64,000 bases of DNA, from the NCBI GenBank assembly GCA_022813675.1, contig CP063375.1, positions 1,996,001 to 2,060,000 of the forward strand, given 5' to 3'. The stretch comes from Deferribacteraceae bacterium V6Fe1 (GTDB taxonomy: Bacteria > Chrysiogenota > Deferribacteres > Deferribacterales > Deferrivibrionaceae). The notes under the pieces are model-generated. The model made no database searches. It had not been told where the DNA came from and was given only the letters and a program-made list of their open reading frames with translations. Made by a program: the position numbers and the translations under genes. Shown piece by piece: positions 1 to 8,071 of the stretch (position 1 is the first letter of the stretch; each line of letters opens with the position of its first letter).

Positions 1-1281
1 CCCTGACTCAATAAGATAATTGCCCAAAGAAAACTTGTCGGTTGTAGAATATATAAACTTTAGCTTACCACCGGAAAAATATGCTTTGACAGATATTGCA
101 GCAGTAATTATCTCCATCTCCCCTGTAAGTTCTCTTGAATAAATATTTAGAATGGAGTTTATTACATTCAATGTAAACAATTCGGTCTTATTCTCTTCTC
201 TCTCTTTCAGTAACAAAAGACCATACTTATTTAGTTTATCAACAATCAGATACAGCTCATGCCTCTCAACATTCACAACCTTTTCCAACTGAACTATACA
301 GGGATATTCATCTATTCTTGAAAGGACAAAACCTTCCGTAGGGGTGATATATATCTTTTCATCCAAAAACTTTAATCTGTTCAAAGCAAAACAAGAATTA
401 TCACCACCAAACTTTTTATAAAAATATCTTGTTATAAATATCTTAAGATTATCATAAAATTTTAATACCTGATCCCCTCTGTAACCCCTTGAAATAATTG
501 TCTTAACTTTTTTATAAGACTCATAAATTTTACCTTTATTAAAAAGCTCAAGTGCCACCAAAAAATCTAAAATCGGATCATTGATACTCGACGTATCAGC
601 GCTTTCCTTTTCTCCTACTATTTTGTATATTTTACTTTTCAGACCCTCATATATCAGTTTGTAAGTTACAAAATCGTCCCCGCCTTTCAAAAACAACACC
701 TCTTTGACAGATTTTTCTCCATCAAAAAGGCCAATCTTATCATTTTCAGCATCAACTACTTCAATTATGGAATTATCATTGAAATACTTGAGCATATTTT
801 TCATTTCGTCACTTCTTCTAAGCCCTTCCATCAAAAGATTTTCTACTGACACTTCCGTTGCAGTGTTTACATCAATATCCCTTTCGTTAAAATTAAAATA
901 TCCATTCTTCCAAGTTAAAAGGTAATAAGCGATTTCTTCTATCTGATATAGTATCGCTTTTTCCAATTGTTTTTTATCTATAAACTTATTTTCTATAAAT
1001 ATCTGACCTAATGGTTTTCTACTCTTTTTTTGTACACTTAAAGCTTTTATTAAGTGAGCTTTAGTTATCATTCGGTATTTTAATAATATTTGTCCCAGTA
1101 AAAATTTAGGATTGTTAGAGCTGGCATAAACTATTTTCCCTTTTTTAAATATAAAACTGGCTTCTTCGCTTTCATGCTGAATAAATAACTCTCCTGACTT
1201 ATTTGCCATAGCAATCCATTGAAAAACATCAGAAAGGGGCATTGACAATAAATCACCAACCAGACCTTTTTTAGATACCAC
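1..1281 (-). CDS. DUF4388 (PATAN) domain protein, 3' part outside the window
   Basis: An open frame of 427 codons runs without a stop from position 1281 to the left edge, so the C-terminus is missing. The chosen start is GTG at 1281, preceded by GAGGTG five bases upstream; the frame has a stop at 1294-1296. It overlaps the end of the inositol monophosphatase gene by 11 bases, so the two are probably one operon. Residues about 3-60 read GLVGDLLSMPLSDVFQWIAM, then a 'SGELFI...FKKGKIVYA' pattern, the signature of the DUF4388/PATAN domain found in regulatory proteins of Deltaproteobacteria and relatives. A segment resembling the type II secretion GspE N-terminal fold follows ('LGQILLKYRMITKAHL'). 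The remainder is not recognised. PATAN proteins are usually linked to signalling and gliding or type IV pilus functions; the role here is unknown. Confidence 0.75.
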   Translation of the reverse strand, partial: MVSKKGLVGDLLSMPLSDVFQWIAMANKSGELFIQHESEEASFIFKKGKIVYASSNNPKFLLGQILLKYRMITKAHLIKALSVQKKSRKPLGQIFIENKFIDKKQLEKAILYQIEEIAYYLLTWKNGYFNFNERDIDVNTATEVSVENLLMEGLRRSDEMKNMLKYFNDNSIIEVVDAENDKIGLFDGEKSVKEVLFLKGGDDFVTYKLIYEGLKSKIYKIVGEKESADTSSINDPILDFLVALELFNKGKIYESYKKVKTIISRGYRGDQVLKFYDNLKIFITRYFYKKFGGDNSCFALNRLKFLDEKIYITPTEGFVLSRIDEYPCIVQLEKVVNVERHELYLIVDKLNKYGLLLLKEREENKTELFTLNVINSILNIYSRELTGEMEIITAAISVKAYFSGGKLKFIYSTTDKFSLGNYLIESG

Positions 1282-2038
1282 ATAGCACCTCAATTAATTC
1301 ATTGTGTATTGTTTTATTTGATGCAACTATATATTCGTCTTCAAATGAAAAATTATCACCTTTTATATTTGATATTTTACCACCAGCTTCATTAACAATC
1401 AACACCCCTGCAGCCACATCCCAAGGTTTGAGTCCGCCTTCATAATATCCGTCAAAAACTCCTTGCGCCACATAGCACAAATCCAAAGAGGCAGCACCAG
1501 CCCTTCTAATCCCTCTTGAACTACTAAGGATTCTATCAAGTTTTGTTAGAATATCTTTTTTATTCTTTTCAACAAAACCATAAGGGAACCCTGTTGCCAG
1601 CAATGAATTTTCAATTTTGCTTTGCGCAGACACAAAAATACGATTACCGTTTAAAAAAGCTCCCTTACCTCTCTCCGCATAATAAAGTTCATCTAATATA
1701 GGGTTGTATACTGTAGCTGCTACAGGGTTCAAGTTTTCATAGACCCCAACAGATATGCCAACAAAAGGGAATCTATGGACAAAATTCGTGGTGCCATCTA
1801 TTGGATCGACTATCAAACACTTGTCTTTAAAATTTAAATTCTGATTTGTTTCTTCCCCCACAAATCTATAATCGGACAAATGTCTATAAAAATAATCTTT
1901 TAGAAACTCCTCAATCTTTAAGTCCGTTTCCGTCACTAAATCGGCTACCCCTTTGTTTGTTACAGTCTTAGACTTATAAAAGTCCTCTTTTAAAAATTTC
2001 CCGGCTGTTTTAACACCGCTTATCAAAATATCTTTCAC
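1271..2038 (-). CDS. suhB: inositol monophosphatase family protein
   Basis: A 255-residue protein of the Mg2+-dependent inositol-monophosphatase/SuhB superfamily, which hydrolyses sugar or inositol phosphates in the cytoplasm. The metal site is visible as GEE at residues 61-63, DPIDGTTNF at 78-86 and WD at 206-207 inside KPWDVAAG. Length fits the family (about 260). The start is GTG at 2038 with GAGGTAA upstream. The downstream DUF4388 gene starts inside its last codons. The exact substrate (inositol-1-phosphate, fructose-1,6-bisphosphate or another) cannot be read from the sequence, so the symbol is by family only. Confidence 0.88.
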   Translation of the reverse strand: MKDILISGVKTAGKFLKEDFYKSKTVTNKGVADLVTETDLKIEEFLKDYFYRHLSDYRFVGEETNQNLNFKDKCLIVDPIDGTTNFVHRFPFVGISVGVYENLNPVAATVYNPILDELYYAERGKGAFLNGNRIFVSAQSKIENSLLATGFPYGFVEKNKKDILTKLDRILSSSRGIRRAGAASLDLCYVAQGVFDGYYEGGLKPWDVAAGVLIVNEAGGKISNIKGDNFSFEDEYIVASNKTIHNELIEVLCGI

Positions 2039-2091
2039 ACTTACCTCATATTCATACTAATAATTTATGTTAACAATTAGATACAATAATG

Positions 2092-2122
2092 TAAACTTTA
2101 ATTTTCTAATAATCAAAGTTTA
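2092..2122. repeat. 8-bp inverted repeat in a divergent intergenic region
   Basis: TAAACTTT at 2092-2099 and AAAGTTTA at 2115-2122 form a perfect dyad with a 15-base spacer between two divergent genes. It could be an operator, but in DNA this AT-rich such a dyad can arise by chance. Confidence 0.3.
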
Positions 2123-2249
2123 TAAAATATACAAAATTTAGGCATATATAGTTAGTTAAAAAAACATAACACCTTGAAAAATAAAAAATATTTTATATCT
2201 TACACATAAGCAATATTGCAAAAATAACAGTATATATTTAGAGGTTAAA

Positions 2250-3425
2250 ATGTCAGAATTACTGCGTAACGAAAAAAGTAAATCCATATTTGAATTAACA
2301 AAGTCTCTTATCAAAGGCGAAATAAACAAAAACCTCATTGACGAATGCAAAAACGTATCACCTGCTGATATTATTAACGGTTTTCATCGTACTATTGAGG
2401 CTGGGTTTGACTTAAATGATGTGAAAAAAGCAGTCAATAAGGTCTTAAACCTTACTTACAAAGGTTTAATGGCAAATAAACAGGAAATATTGTATAATAA
2501 CAACTCTATATTCCACTACCTTGAAATAAAAAATAATCACACCAAAGAATTTATGTCAAATCTTAAAAATATTGTTAAAAATATTAAAAAAGATGAAGAT
2601 TTGAAAACTGTTAAGGACTCTCTTTTAGAAAAATTACACGAGCTTCAAGAAATAGACAAACATTATAAAATAAAAGAAAATATTATTTTTCCTACCTTTG
2701 AAAAAAGTTACCCAGAATACAAATGCGTATTAATCATGTGGTCTGAACATGACGATGTGAGAGAAACAATAAAACTCCTTACAAATAAGTTAAAAACTGA
2801 CAACATTACGGTGGAGGAGTTTCACAAGCTGATAGGTAAGCTTTTTTTTGATATTTATTCTTTGATACATAGAGAGTCAGACATTTTATATCCGGTACTT
2901 CTGGAACTTATAAATGAAAAAAAACAGTCTGAAATGCTCAAGGAAGGTATTGACCTAGGGCTAATCGATAGTCACGACTTGGAAATATCTGATGATATAA
3001 ATTTAAGTATTAACAATGGGGTCATTAAACTTGAAACAGGAACTTTAAGCCTGCAACAGTTATCAGCGATATTCAACAATTTGCCTGTAGATATAACCTT
3101 TATTGACGATAAGGATGAGGTAAAATACTTCTCAAACCCTAAAGATAGAGTTTTTATAAGGACAAAGTCAGCTATAGGTAGAAAAGTACAAAACTGTCAC
3201 CCTCAAAAAAGTCTTCACACTGTGGAAAACATATTAACCGCATTTAAAAATGGAGCAAAAAATGAAGCTGACTTTTGGATAAATATACAAGGCAAAATGA
3301 TTTATATAAAGTACTTTGCAATAAGGGATAACAATGGAAAATATATTGGGACACTTGAAGTAACTCAAGACATTACGGAAATTAAAAAAATTGAAGGTGA
3401 AAAAAGACTCCTTGATTGGAGCTGA
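2250..3425 (+). CDS. DUF438 - hemerythrin - PAS protein
   Basis: A 391-residue soluble protein with three recognisable parts. Residues about 5-85 match the DUF438 domain. Residues about 90-235 are a hemerythrin-like helical bundle with candidate iron ligands in HYKIKEN, WSEHDD and LIHRESD. Residues about 265-385 are a PAS domain ('FNNLPVDITFIDDKDEVKYF') ending in the usual 'TQDITEIKKIEGE' linker. This arrangement is common in anaerobes and is thought to sense oxygen, nitric oxide or iron-bound ligands. There is no kinase, cyclase or DNA-binding output domain, so it must signal through a partner or act as a scavenger. The start ATG has TTAGAGG six bases upstream. The gene stands alone, divergent from the suhB-type gene. 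Confidence 0.85.
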   Translation: MSELLRNEKSKSIFELTKSLIKGEINKNLIDECKNVSPADIINGFHRTIEAGFDLNDVKKAVNKVLNLTYKGLMANKQEILYNNNSIFHYLEIKNNHTKEFMSNLKNIVKNIKKDEDLKTVKDSLLEKLHELQEIDKHYKIKENIIFPTFEKSYPEYKCVLIMWSEHDDVRETIKLLTNKLKTDNITVEEFHKLIGKLFFDIYSLIHRESDILYPVLLELINEKKQSEMLKEGIDLGLIDSHDLEISDDINLSINNGVIKLETGTLSLQQLSAIFNNLPVDITFIDDKDEVKYFSNPKDRVFIRTKSAIGRKVQNCHPQKSLHTVENILTAFKNGAKNEADFWINIQGKMIYIKYFAIRDNNGKYIGTLEVTQDITEIKKIEGEKRLLDWS

Positions 3426-3467
3426 TAAAAGAAATTGCACAAAAAAATAAATTTTTAATTATTTTTA

Positions 3468-3496
3468 TTGACACATCACTTTTAACCCTTTAATAT
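3468..3496 (+). promoter_or_regulatory. consensus sigma-70 promoter of the pyr operon
   Basis: TTGACA at 3468-3473, a 17-base spacer and TAATAT at 3491-3496. Normal spacing puts +1 at G3503, so the transcript would begin 5'-GGGUAAAAAAUG. A dyad (ACCCT 3485-3489, AGGGT 3502-3506) flanks the -10 box. Confidence 0.8.
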
Positions 3497-3511
3497 CTAA
3501 GAGGGTAAAAA

Positions 3512-3556
3512 ATGAGAAGAAAATATAAAAAAATAAATTATGTGCCTTCCAACTAA
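3512..3556 (+). CDS. 14-codon leader ORF ahead of pyrR
   Basis: The frame ATG 3512 to TAA 3556 encodes MRRKYKKINYVPSN. An AGGG lies six bases upstream of the ATG but at the extreme 5' end of the predicted transcript. The frame runs through the 5' arm of the downstream terminator hairpin, and its stop codon is the first triplet of the hairpin loop. This is the geometry of a leader peptide whose translating ribosome would block the terminator, as in enterobacterial pyrL-pyrBI. The peptide has no known relative that I can name. It could also be a chance ORF. Confidence 0.4.
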   Translation: MRRKYKKINYVPSN

Positions 3557-3577
3557 TTGTTGGGAGGCTTTTTTTTT
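3544..3577 (+). terminator. attenuator-type intrinsic terminator before pyrR
   Basis: GCCTTCCAAC (3544-3553), loop TAATT, GTTGGGAGGC (3559-3568) with one G-T pair, followed by nine T (3569-3577). It lies between the pyr promoter and the pyrR ribosome binding site, so it can only act as an attenuator of pyrRBC. Confidence 0.85.
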
Positions 3578-3593
3578 GTCAAAAGGAGGATAT

Positions 3594-4127
3594 ATGAGCG
3601 GACGAGAAATTTTGAATGCACACGAAATCGACAGCATTATAACGAGGTTGGCATTTCAAGTTATAGAAAAATGTCAGGATATCGGCAAAATGAAGTTAAT
3701 CGGAATAAAGAGACGAGGAGCTATACTAGCCGATAGGATAGCCCATAAGATTAATGAATTCAAAAAAACTTCCGTTGATGTAGGTTATTTGGATATTACT
3801 CTATATAGAGATGACTTATCTGAGATATCCGATTTTCCTAAAATACTCGGCACAGAAATAAACTTTGATATAAAAGGTAAAAGTATATTTCTTGTTGATG
3901 ATGTAATTTTTACCGGAAGAACAGTTAGAGCTGCAATGGATGCAATAACTGACCTTGGCCGTCCCAAAAAAATTGTTTTTGTAGCTCTTATAGACAGAGG
4001 CCACAGAGAACTTCCCATCCAGCCTGACTTTACTGGCAAATACGTCCCGACCAGCCTTGATGAAAAAATTAATGTAATGCTTAAAGAAATAGATGCAATC
4101 GATTCTGTAACAATAGAAAAAATGTAA
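3594..4127 (+). CDS. pyrR: bifunctional pyr regulator / uracil phosphoribosyltransferase
   Basis: A 177-residue PRTase-fold protein. The PRPP-binding loop is VDDVIFTGRTVRAAMD, and 'IGIKRRGAILADRIA' is the conserved N-terminal PRTase segment. The start is ATG 3594, preceded by AAAGGAGGATAT; a longer frame from 3540 would run through the terminator and is rejected. In Bacillus, PyrR binds a conserved RNA loop in pyr leaders when UMP is high and promotes termination; it also has weak UPRTase activity. The short leader here does not show the Bacillus-type PyrR binding loop, so the target RNA, if any, is unclear. It is first in the pyrR-pyrB-pyrC operon. Confidence 0.92.
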   Translation: MSGREILNAHEIDSIITRLAFQVIEKCQDIGKMKLIGIKRRGAILADRIAHKINEFKKTSVDVGYLDITLYRDDLSEISDFPKILGTEINFDIKGKSIFLVDDVIFTGRTVRAAMDAITDLGRPKKIVFVALIDRGHRELPIQPDFTGKYVPTSLDEKINVMLKEIDAIDSVTIEKM

Positions 4128-4147
4128 ATCAACCATAGGGGTGAATT

Positions 4148-5068
4148 ATGTCATACACTAAAAAAGATTTGGTTGGAATGAAAGATCTGACTAAAGATGA
4201 AATCCTTTTTATCCTTGATCAAGCTGAAAAATTTAAGGAAATTAACAAAAGAGAAGTAAAAAAAGTGCCCACATTAAAAGGGAAGACAATTGTAAATCTT
4301 TTTTTTGAACCATCAACCAGAACAAGAACATCTTTTGAAATAGCAGGCAAAAGGCTTTCTGCCGACACTATAAATTTTTCCTCCTCCTCAAGTAGTACAA
4401 CAAAAGGCGAGACTTTGATTGATACAGTTAAAAACATTGAATCTATGAACTCAGACATATTTGTGGTAAGACATGCCTATTCCGGTTCGGTAAAATTTAT
4501 CGCGGAAAACACAAAAGCCGGTGTAGTTAATGCCGGTGACGGAACAAATGAGCACCCTACACAAGCCCTTTTGGATTTATTAACCATCAAAGAACACAAG
4601 AAAAAATTAGAAGGCTTGAATGTGGCAATTATAGGGGATATCACTCACAGCAGGGTTGCCAGATCTAATATATGGGCAATGAATAAACTTGGTATCAACG
4701 TCAAATTGTTTGGGCCCAAGACAATGCTTCCAAAAGAAACTGCGCCCTTTGGATGTTATATAGCATCAAATATGGAAGAAGCAGTTGAAGACTGTGATGT
4801 AATAATGATGCTTAGGATACAAAAAGAAAGGATGTCAACGGTATTACTCCCTTCGGACAGAGAATATGCCAAATTTTTTGGTTTGAACAAATCTAAACTA
4901 AAAAAAGCAAAAGGTGACTGCATTATCATGCATCCTGGGCCAATTAACAGAGGGGTTGAGCTTAGTAGTGAGCTTGCAGACTGTAAACAGTCAGTAATAC
5001 TTGACCAAGTTGAAAACGGCGTTGCAGTCAGAATGGCCGCACTATACATCGTAGCTAATAATATATAA
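4148..5068 (+). CDS. pyrB: aspartate carbamoyltransferase catalytic chain
   Basis: A 306-residue enzyme making N-carbamoyl-aspartate from carbamoyl phosphate and aspartate, the committed step of pyrimidine synthesis. The carbamoyl-phosphate loop FEPSTRTRTSFE is at residues 53-64, and HPTQALLD near 137 and 'MHPGPINRG' near 260 are typical. No pyrI regulatory chain is next to it, as expected for the PyrR-controlled type. It lies 20 bases after pyrR and 20 bases before pyrC, with a GGGGTG ribosome binding site. Regulation is presumably by the leader attenuator. Confidence 0.97.
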   Translation: MSYTKKDLVGMKDLTKDEILFILDQAEKFKEINKREVKKVPTLKGKTIVNLFFEPSTRTRTSFEIAGKRLSADTINFSSSSSSTTKGETLIDTVKNIESMNSDIFVVRHAYSGSVKFIAENTKAGVVNAGDGTNEHPTQALLDLLTIKEHKKKLEGLNVAIIGDITHSRVARSNIWAMNKLGINVKLFGPKTMLPKETAPFGCYIASNMEEAVEDCDVIMMLRIQKERMSTVLLPSDREYAKFFGLNKSKLKKAKGDCIIMHPGPINRGVELSSELADCKQSVILDQVENGVAVRMAALYIVANNI

Positions 5069-5088
5069 CCAATATTTAGGAGGAATAG

Positions 5089-6354
5089 ATGAGTATACTA
5101 TTAAAAGGATTAAAAATTATAAATCATAACAACATAGAAGAAGGTAATTTATTAATCGAAAAAGATACTATCAAGGGGATAACAAAAGAAACGCCTCAAG
5201 CAAAAGAAACTGTTGACTTATCAGGACTTATTGCAGTACCAGGACTTATTGATATGCATGTTCACTTTAGGGACCCGGGGCTTGAATACAAAGAAGATAT
5301 AGTTTCAGGCAGTCAAGCCGCTGTTGCCGGAGGGGTTACCACATGTTTGCCTATGGCAAATACAAAACCTGTCAATGATAACTCAACCATAACAAAATAT
5401 ATGATCGACAAAGCAAAAGAGTGCGGATTAATTGACCTATGCCCTATCGGAGCAATCACCAAAGGGATGAAAGGTGAAGAATTAACGGAAATGGGCGATA
5501 TGTTGGAAGCCGGTGCAGTTGCATTTTCTGATGACGGATTACCTGTCATGAATAGTGAAGTTATGAGACGAGCACTTGAATATATAAAAACTTTTGGAAG
5601 CTTCATAATAAGCCATTCAGAAGATAAAAATCTTGCAGGCAAAGGTGTAATTCACGACGGCAAAGTAGCTACAATTACCGGACTAAAAGGGATACCTGCT
5701 GAGGCTGAAGAGATAATGATTATAAGAGATATTCTACTTGCTAAAGCTACAAAAAGTCGTATTCACATTGCACATGTCAGCACAAAAGGCTCTTTAAAAC
5801 TAATAAAGTGGGCTAAAGAAGAAGGGATTGAAGTTACCTGTGAGGCAGCACCTCACCATTTTTCCTTTGATGAAGAGTGTCTCCTTGATTACGACACTAA
5901 TTACAAAATGAATCCGCCGTTGAGAGAAAAAGAGGATTTAGAGGCTATTGTAGATGGTCTTAAAAGTGGAATTATAGATGCCATTGCTACTGACCATGCA
6001 CCACATCATATAGATGAAAAATTTGTGGAGTTTGATAACGCTGCCTTTGGTATTACAGGATTACAAACACTTATCCCTCTTACTTTAAAGTTGATTAAAA
6101 ACAACAAACTCACATGGCAAGATTTTGTAAGACTAACATCATACAACCCTGCAAAAATACTAAACTTTTCAGACAAAGGTGAATTAAAGGCAGGCAAAAA
6201 AGCTGACATTACAATTATCGACCCTGATTTTACTTATATTTTTGATAAAAATATAAACAAATCAAAATCAATTAATTCTCCGTTATTTGGAAAAGAATTA
6301 ACAGGCATAGCAAAGCTTACTATAAAGGATGGAAAAATAGTCCATAAAATGTAA
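5089..6354 (+). CDS. pyrC: dihydroorotase (class I, long type)
   Basis: A 421-residue zinc amidohydrolase closing carbamoyl-aspartate to dihydroorotate. The HVHFRDPG metal motif is at residues 57-64; further metal ligands lie in 'IISHSED', 'IHIAHVST' and 'ATDHAPHH'. Length (about 420) and the HVHFRDPG form place it in the long class I type rather than the short E. coli type. AGGAGG precedes the ATG. It is the last gene of the pyr operon and converges with cimA. Confidence 0.96.
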   Translation: MSILLKGLKIINHNNIEEGNLLIEKDTIKGITKETPQAKETVDLSGLIAVPGLIDMHVHFRDPGLEYKEDIVSGSQAAVAGGVTTCLPMANTKPVNDNSTITKYMIDKAKECGLIDLCPIGAITKGMKGEELTEMGDMLEAGAVAFSDDGLPVMNSEVMRRALEYIKTFGSFIISHSEDKNLAGKGVIHDGKVATITGLKGIPAEAEEIMIIRDILLAKATKSRIHIAHVSTKGSLKLIKWAKEEGIEVTCEAAPHHFSFDEECLLDYDTNYKMNPPLREKEDLEAIVDGLKSGIIDAIATDHAPHHIDEKFVEFDNAAFGITGLQTLIPLTLKLIKNNKLTWQDFVRLTSYNPAKILNFSDKGELKAGKKADITIIDPDFTYIFDKNINKSKSINSPLFGKELTGIAKLTIKDGKIVHKM

Positions 6355-6440
6355 AAATGGCAAAAAAAATCCCGGTCATGTGCTTCAAGAGGGGAGGAGG
6401 GAAGAAGCTTGGAATGACCGGGCCAACTTTTGAAACTTTT
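6355..6440 (-). ncRNA. candidate small RNA or 3' UTR element with CU-rich loop and terminator
   Basis: Read on the minus strand, a long hairpin (CCCGGTCAT ... ATGACCGGG, arms at 6374-6382 and 6414-6422, inner GCTTC/GAAGC stem) is followed by ATTTTTTTT, so it terminates the hom-to-cimA operon. Its apical loop on that strand is CU-rich and contains CCTCCTCCCC, complementary to Shine-Dalgarno sequences. A weak promoter (TTGCTT, 18 bases, TAATAA) lies just upstream, so an independent or processed small RNA of about 80 nt is possible. On the plus strand there is no T tract. Confidence 0.4.
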
Positions 6441-6493
6441 ATTACAAGTTATTTAAAATTGCAAGCAATTTTTAACCAAAAGTTATCCTAATT

Positions 6494-8071
6494 TTACTTA
6501 TACGCATCTTTAAACAATTTATACTCAATAGAATCCACAAGTGCCTGATAACTGGCATCAATAATATTATGCGCTACTCCAACTGTACCCCATACATCCG
6601 TATCGTCTTTAGATTCTATCAATACTCTTGTTACAGCTTTTGTTCCGTCTTTACCTGTCAAAATTCTAACTTTGAAGTCCACCAAATTCATATTTTTCAA
6701 ATTCGGATAAAACTTCTCAAGTGCCTTTCTTAACGCTTGGTCAAGTGCATTGACAGGTCCATTTCCCAATGCGGCTGTGTGTTCAATCTCTCCGCCTACT
6801 CTCAACATAACAGTTGCTTCAGCAAAAGGGGGCTCAAGTGCACTTCTTTTTTCATCAATTACCCTAAAACTAAGAAGATCAAAGAATTTTGTCAAATTAC
6901 CCATATGCCTTCTTACAAGAAGCTCAAATGAAGCTTCTGCACCCTCAAACTGAAACCCTTTATTTTCAAGATCTTTAAGTTTTTCAAGCAATACATTAAG
7001 CTGCGGGTCATTAGAGTCAATATCAAGTCCAAAATCCTTTGCTTTATAAATAAGGTTACTTTTACCTGATAAATCTGAAACCAAAACCCTCTGCCTATTG
7101 CCGACAAGCTCAGGCTCAATATGTTCATAAGTCCTTGCATTCTTTAATATTGCACTTACATGCACCCCGCCTTTATGTGCAAAAGCAGACCTTCCCACAT
7201 AAGGCTGGTGTATATTATGTTTTAAATTGCCAAGTTCGTTAATAAGCCTTGAAACTGACCATAACCTTTTTAATTTCTCTGTTGTTACACACTCAAAACC
7301 ATATTTTAACTGTAAATTCGGTATTACCGAGCACAGATTTGCATTACCACAACGCTCTCCATATCCGTTTATAGTCCCCTGAACATGAACAATACCACTC
7401 TTTACAGCCAACACAGAATTTGCCACTGCACACTCACTATCATTGTGGCAGTGAATTCCAAGCGGATAATCACCAAGTTCTTTTTTTACCACATTAATAA
7501 TATCCACTATCTCATCAGGCATAGTCCCGCCATTTGTGTCACAAAGAACAAGACAGTCGGCTTTAGCTTCTTTTGCAGCTATTAAAGTTTTAATGGCATA
7601 TTCTGGATTTGCCTTATAACCGTCAAAGAAATGCTCGGCATCGTAAAATACTGTATCTACCTTTGATTTAAGGTAAGCAACAGAATCATTAATAATTTCA
7701 AGATTATTTTCGAGGGAAATTTTTAAAGCTTCAGTAACATGCAAATCCCATGTTTTGCCAAAAATGGTTACATTAGGGGCTTCACTTTTCAAAAGTGCCT
7801 GAATATTTTCATCATTGCTGCACTTTCTTTTGGCCCTGCGTGTGCTCCCAAAAGCGGCAATATGCTTTTGATTAACTTTTGATTTCTTGATTTCTTCAAA
7901 AAATTCTATATCCCTGGGATTAGAGCCAGGCCAACCACCCTCGATATAATCGATGCCGAAGTCAACAAGGACTTCGGCAATTCTGACTTTATCTTTTACC
8001 GTAAAATTTACGTCTTCAGCCTGTGTGCCATCCCTTAATGTTGTATCATATAATATTATCTTACGAGACAC
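6494..8071 (-). CDS. cimA: (R)-citramalate synthase
   Basis: A 525-residue protein of the isopropylmalate-synthase family. The catalytic barrel starts with '[17 protein letters not shown]' and '[13 protein letters not shown]', features of the citramalate synthase (GSU1798-like) branch; metal ligands are in '[16 protein letters not shown]'. The C-terminal LeuA regulatory domain (about 400-520) would bind isoleucine. The reaction is pyruvate + acetyl-CoA to citramalate, feeding 2-oxobutanoate for isoleucine without threonine deaminase. The start is GTG 8071 with GGAGGGAG upstream; it overlaps lysC by 11 bases and ends the hom operon. Confidence 0.93.
   Translation of the reverse strand: MSRKIILYDTTLRDGTQAEDVNFTVKDKVRIAEVLVDFGIDYIEGGWPGSNPRDIEFFEEIKKSKVNQKHIAAFGSTRRAKRKCSNDENIQALLKSEAPNVTIFGKTWDLHVTEALKISLENNLEIINDSVAYLKSKVDTVFYDAEHFFDGYKANPEYAIKTLIAAKEAKADCLVLCDTNGGTMPDEIVDIINVVKKELGDYPLGIHCHNDSECAVANSVLAVKSGIVHVQGTINGYGERCGNANLCSVIPNLQLKYGFECVTTEKLKRLWSVSRLINELGNLKHNIHQPYVGRSAFAHKGGVHVSAILKNARTYEHIEPELVGNRQRVLVSDLSGKSNLIYKAKDFGLDIDSNDPQLNVLLEKLKDLENKGFQFEGAEASFELLVRRHMGNLTKFFDLLSFRVIDEKRSALEPPFAEATVMLRVGGEIEHTAALGNGPVNALDQALRKALEKFYPNLKNMNLVDFKVRILTGKDGTKAVTRVLIESKDDTDVWGTVGVAHNIIDASYQALVDSIEYKLFKDAYK

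Noticed and set aside
704-925. Plus-strand 73-residue ORF
   Set aside because: It lies antisense inside the DUF4388 frame, has no ribosome binding site and no recognisable protein features.
3785-4132. Two minus-strand ORFs opposite pyrR
   Set aside because: They are antisense shadows of a well-supported gene, without ribosome binding sites.
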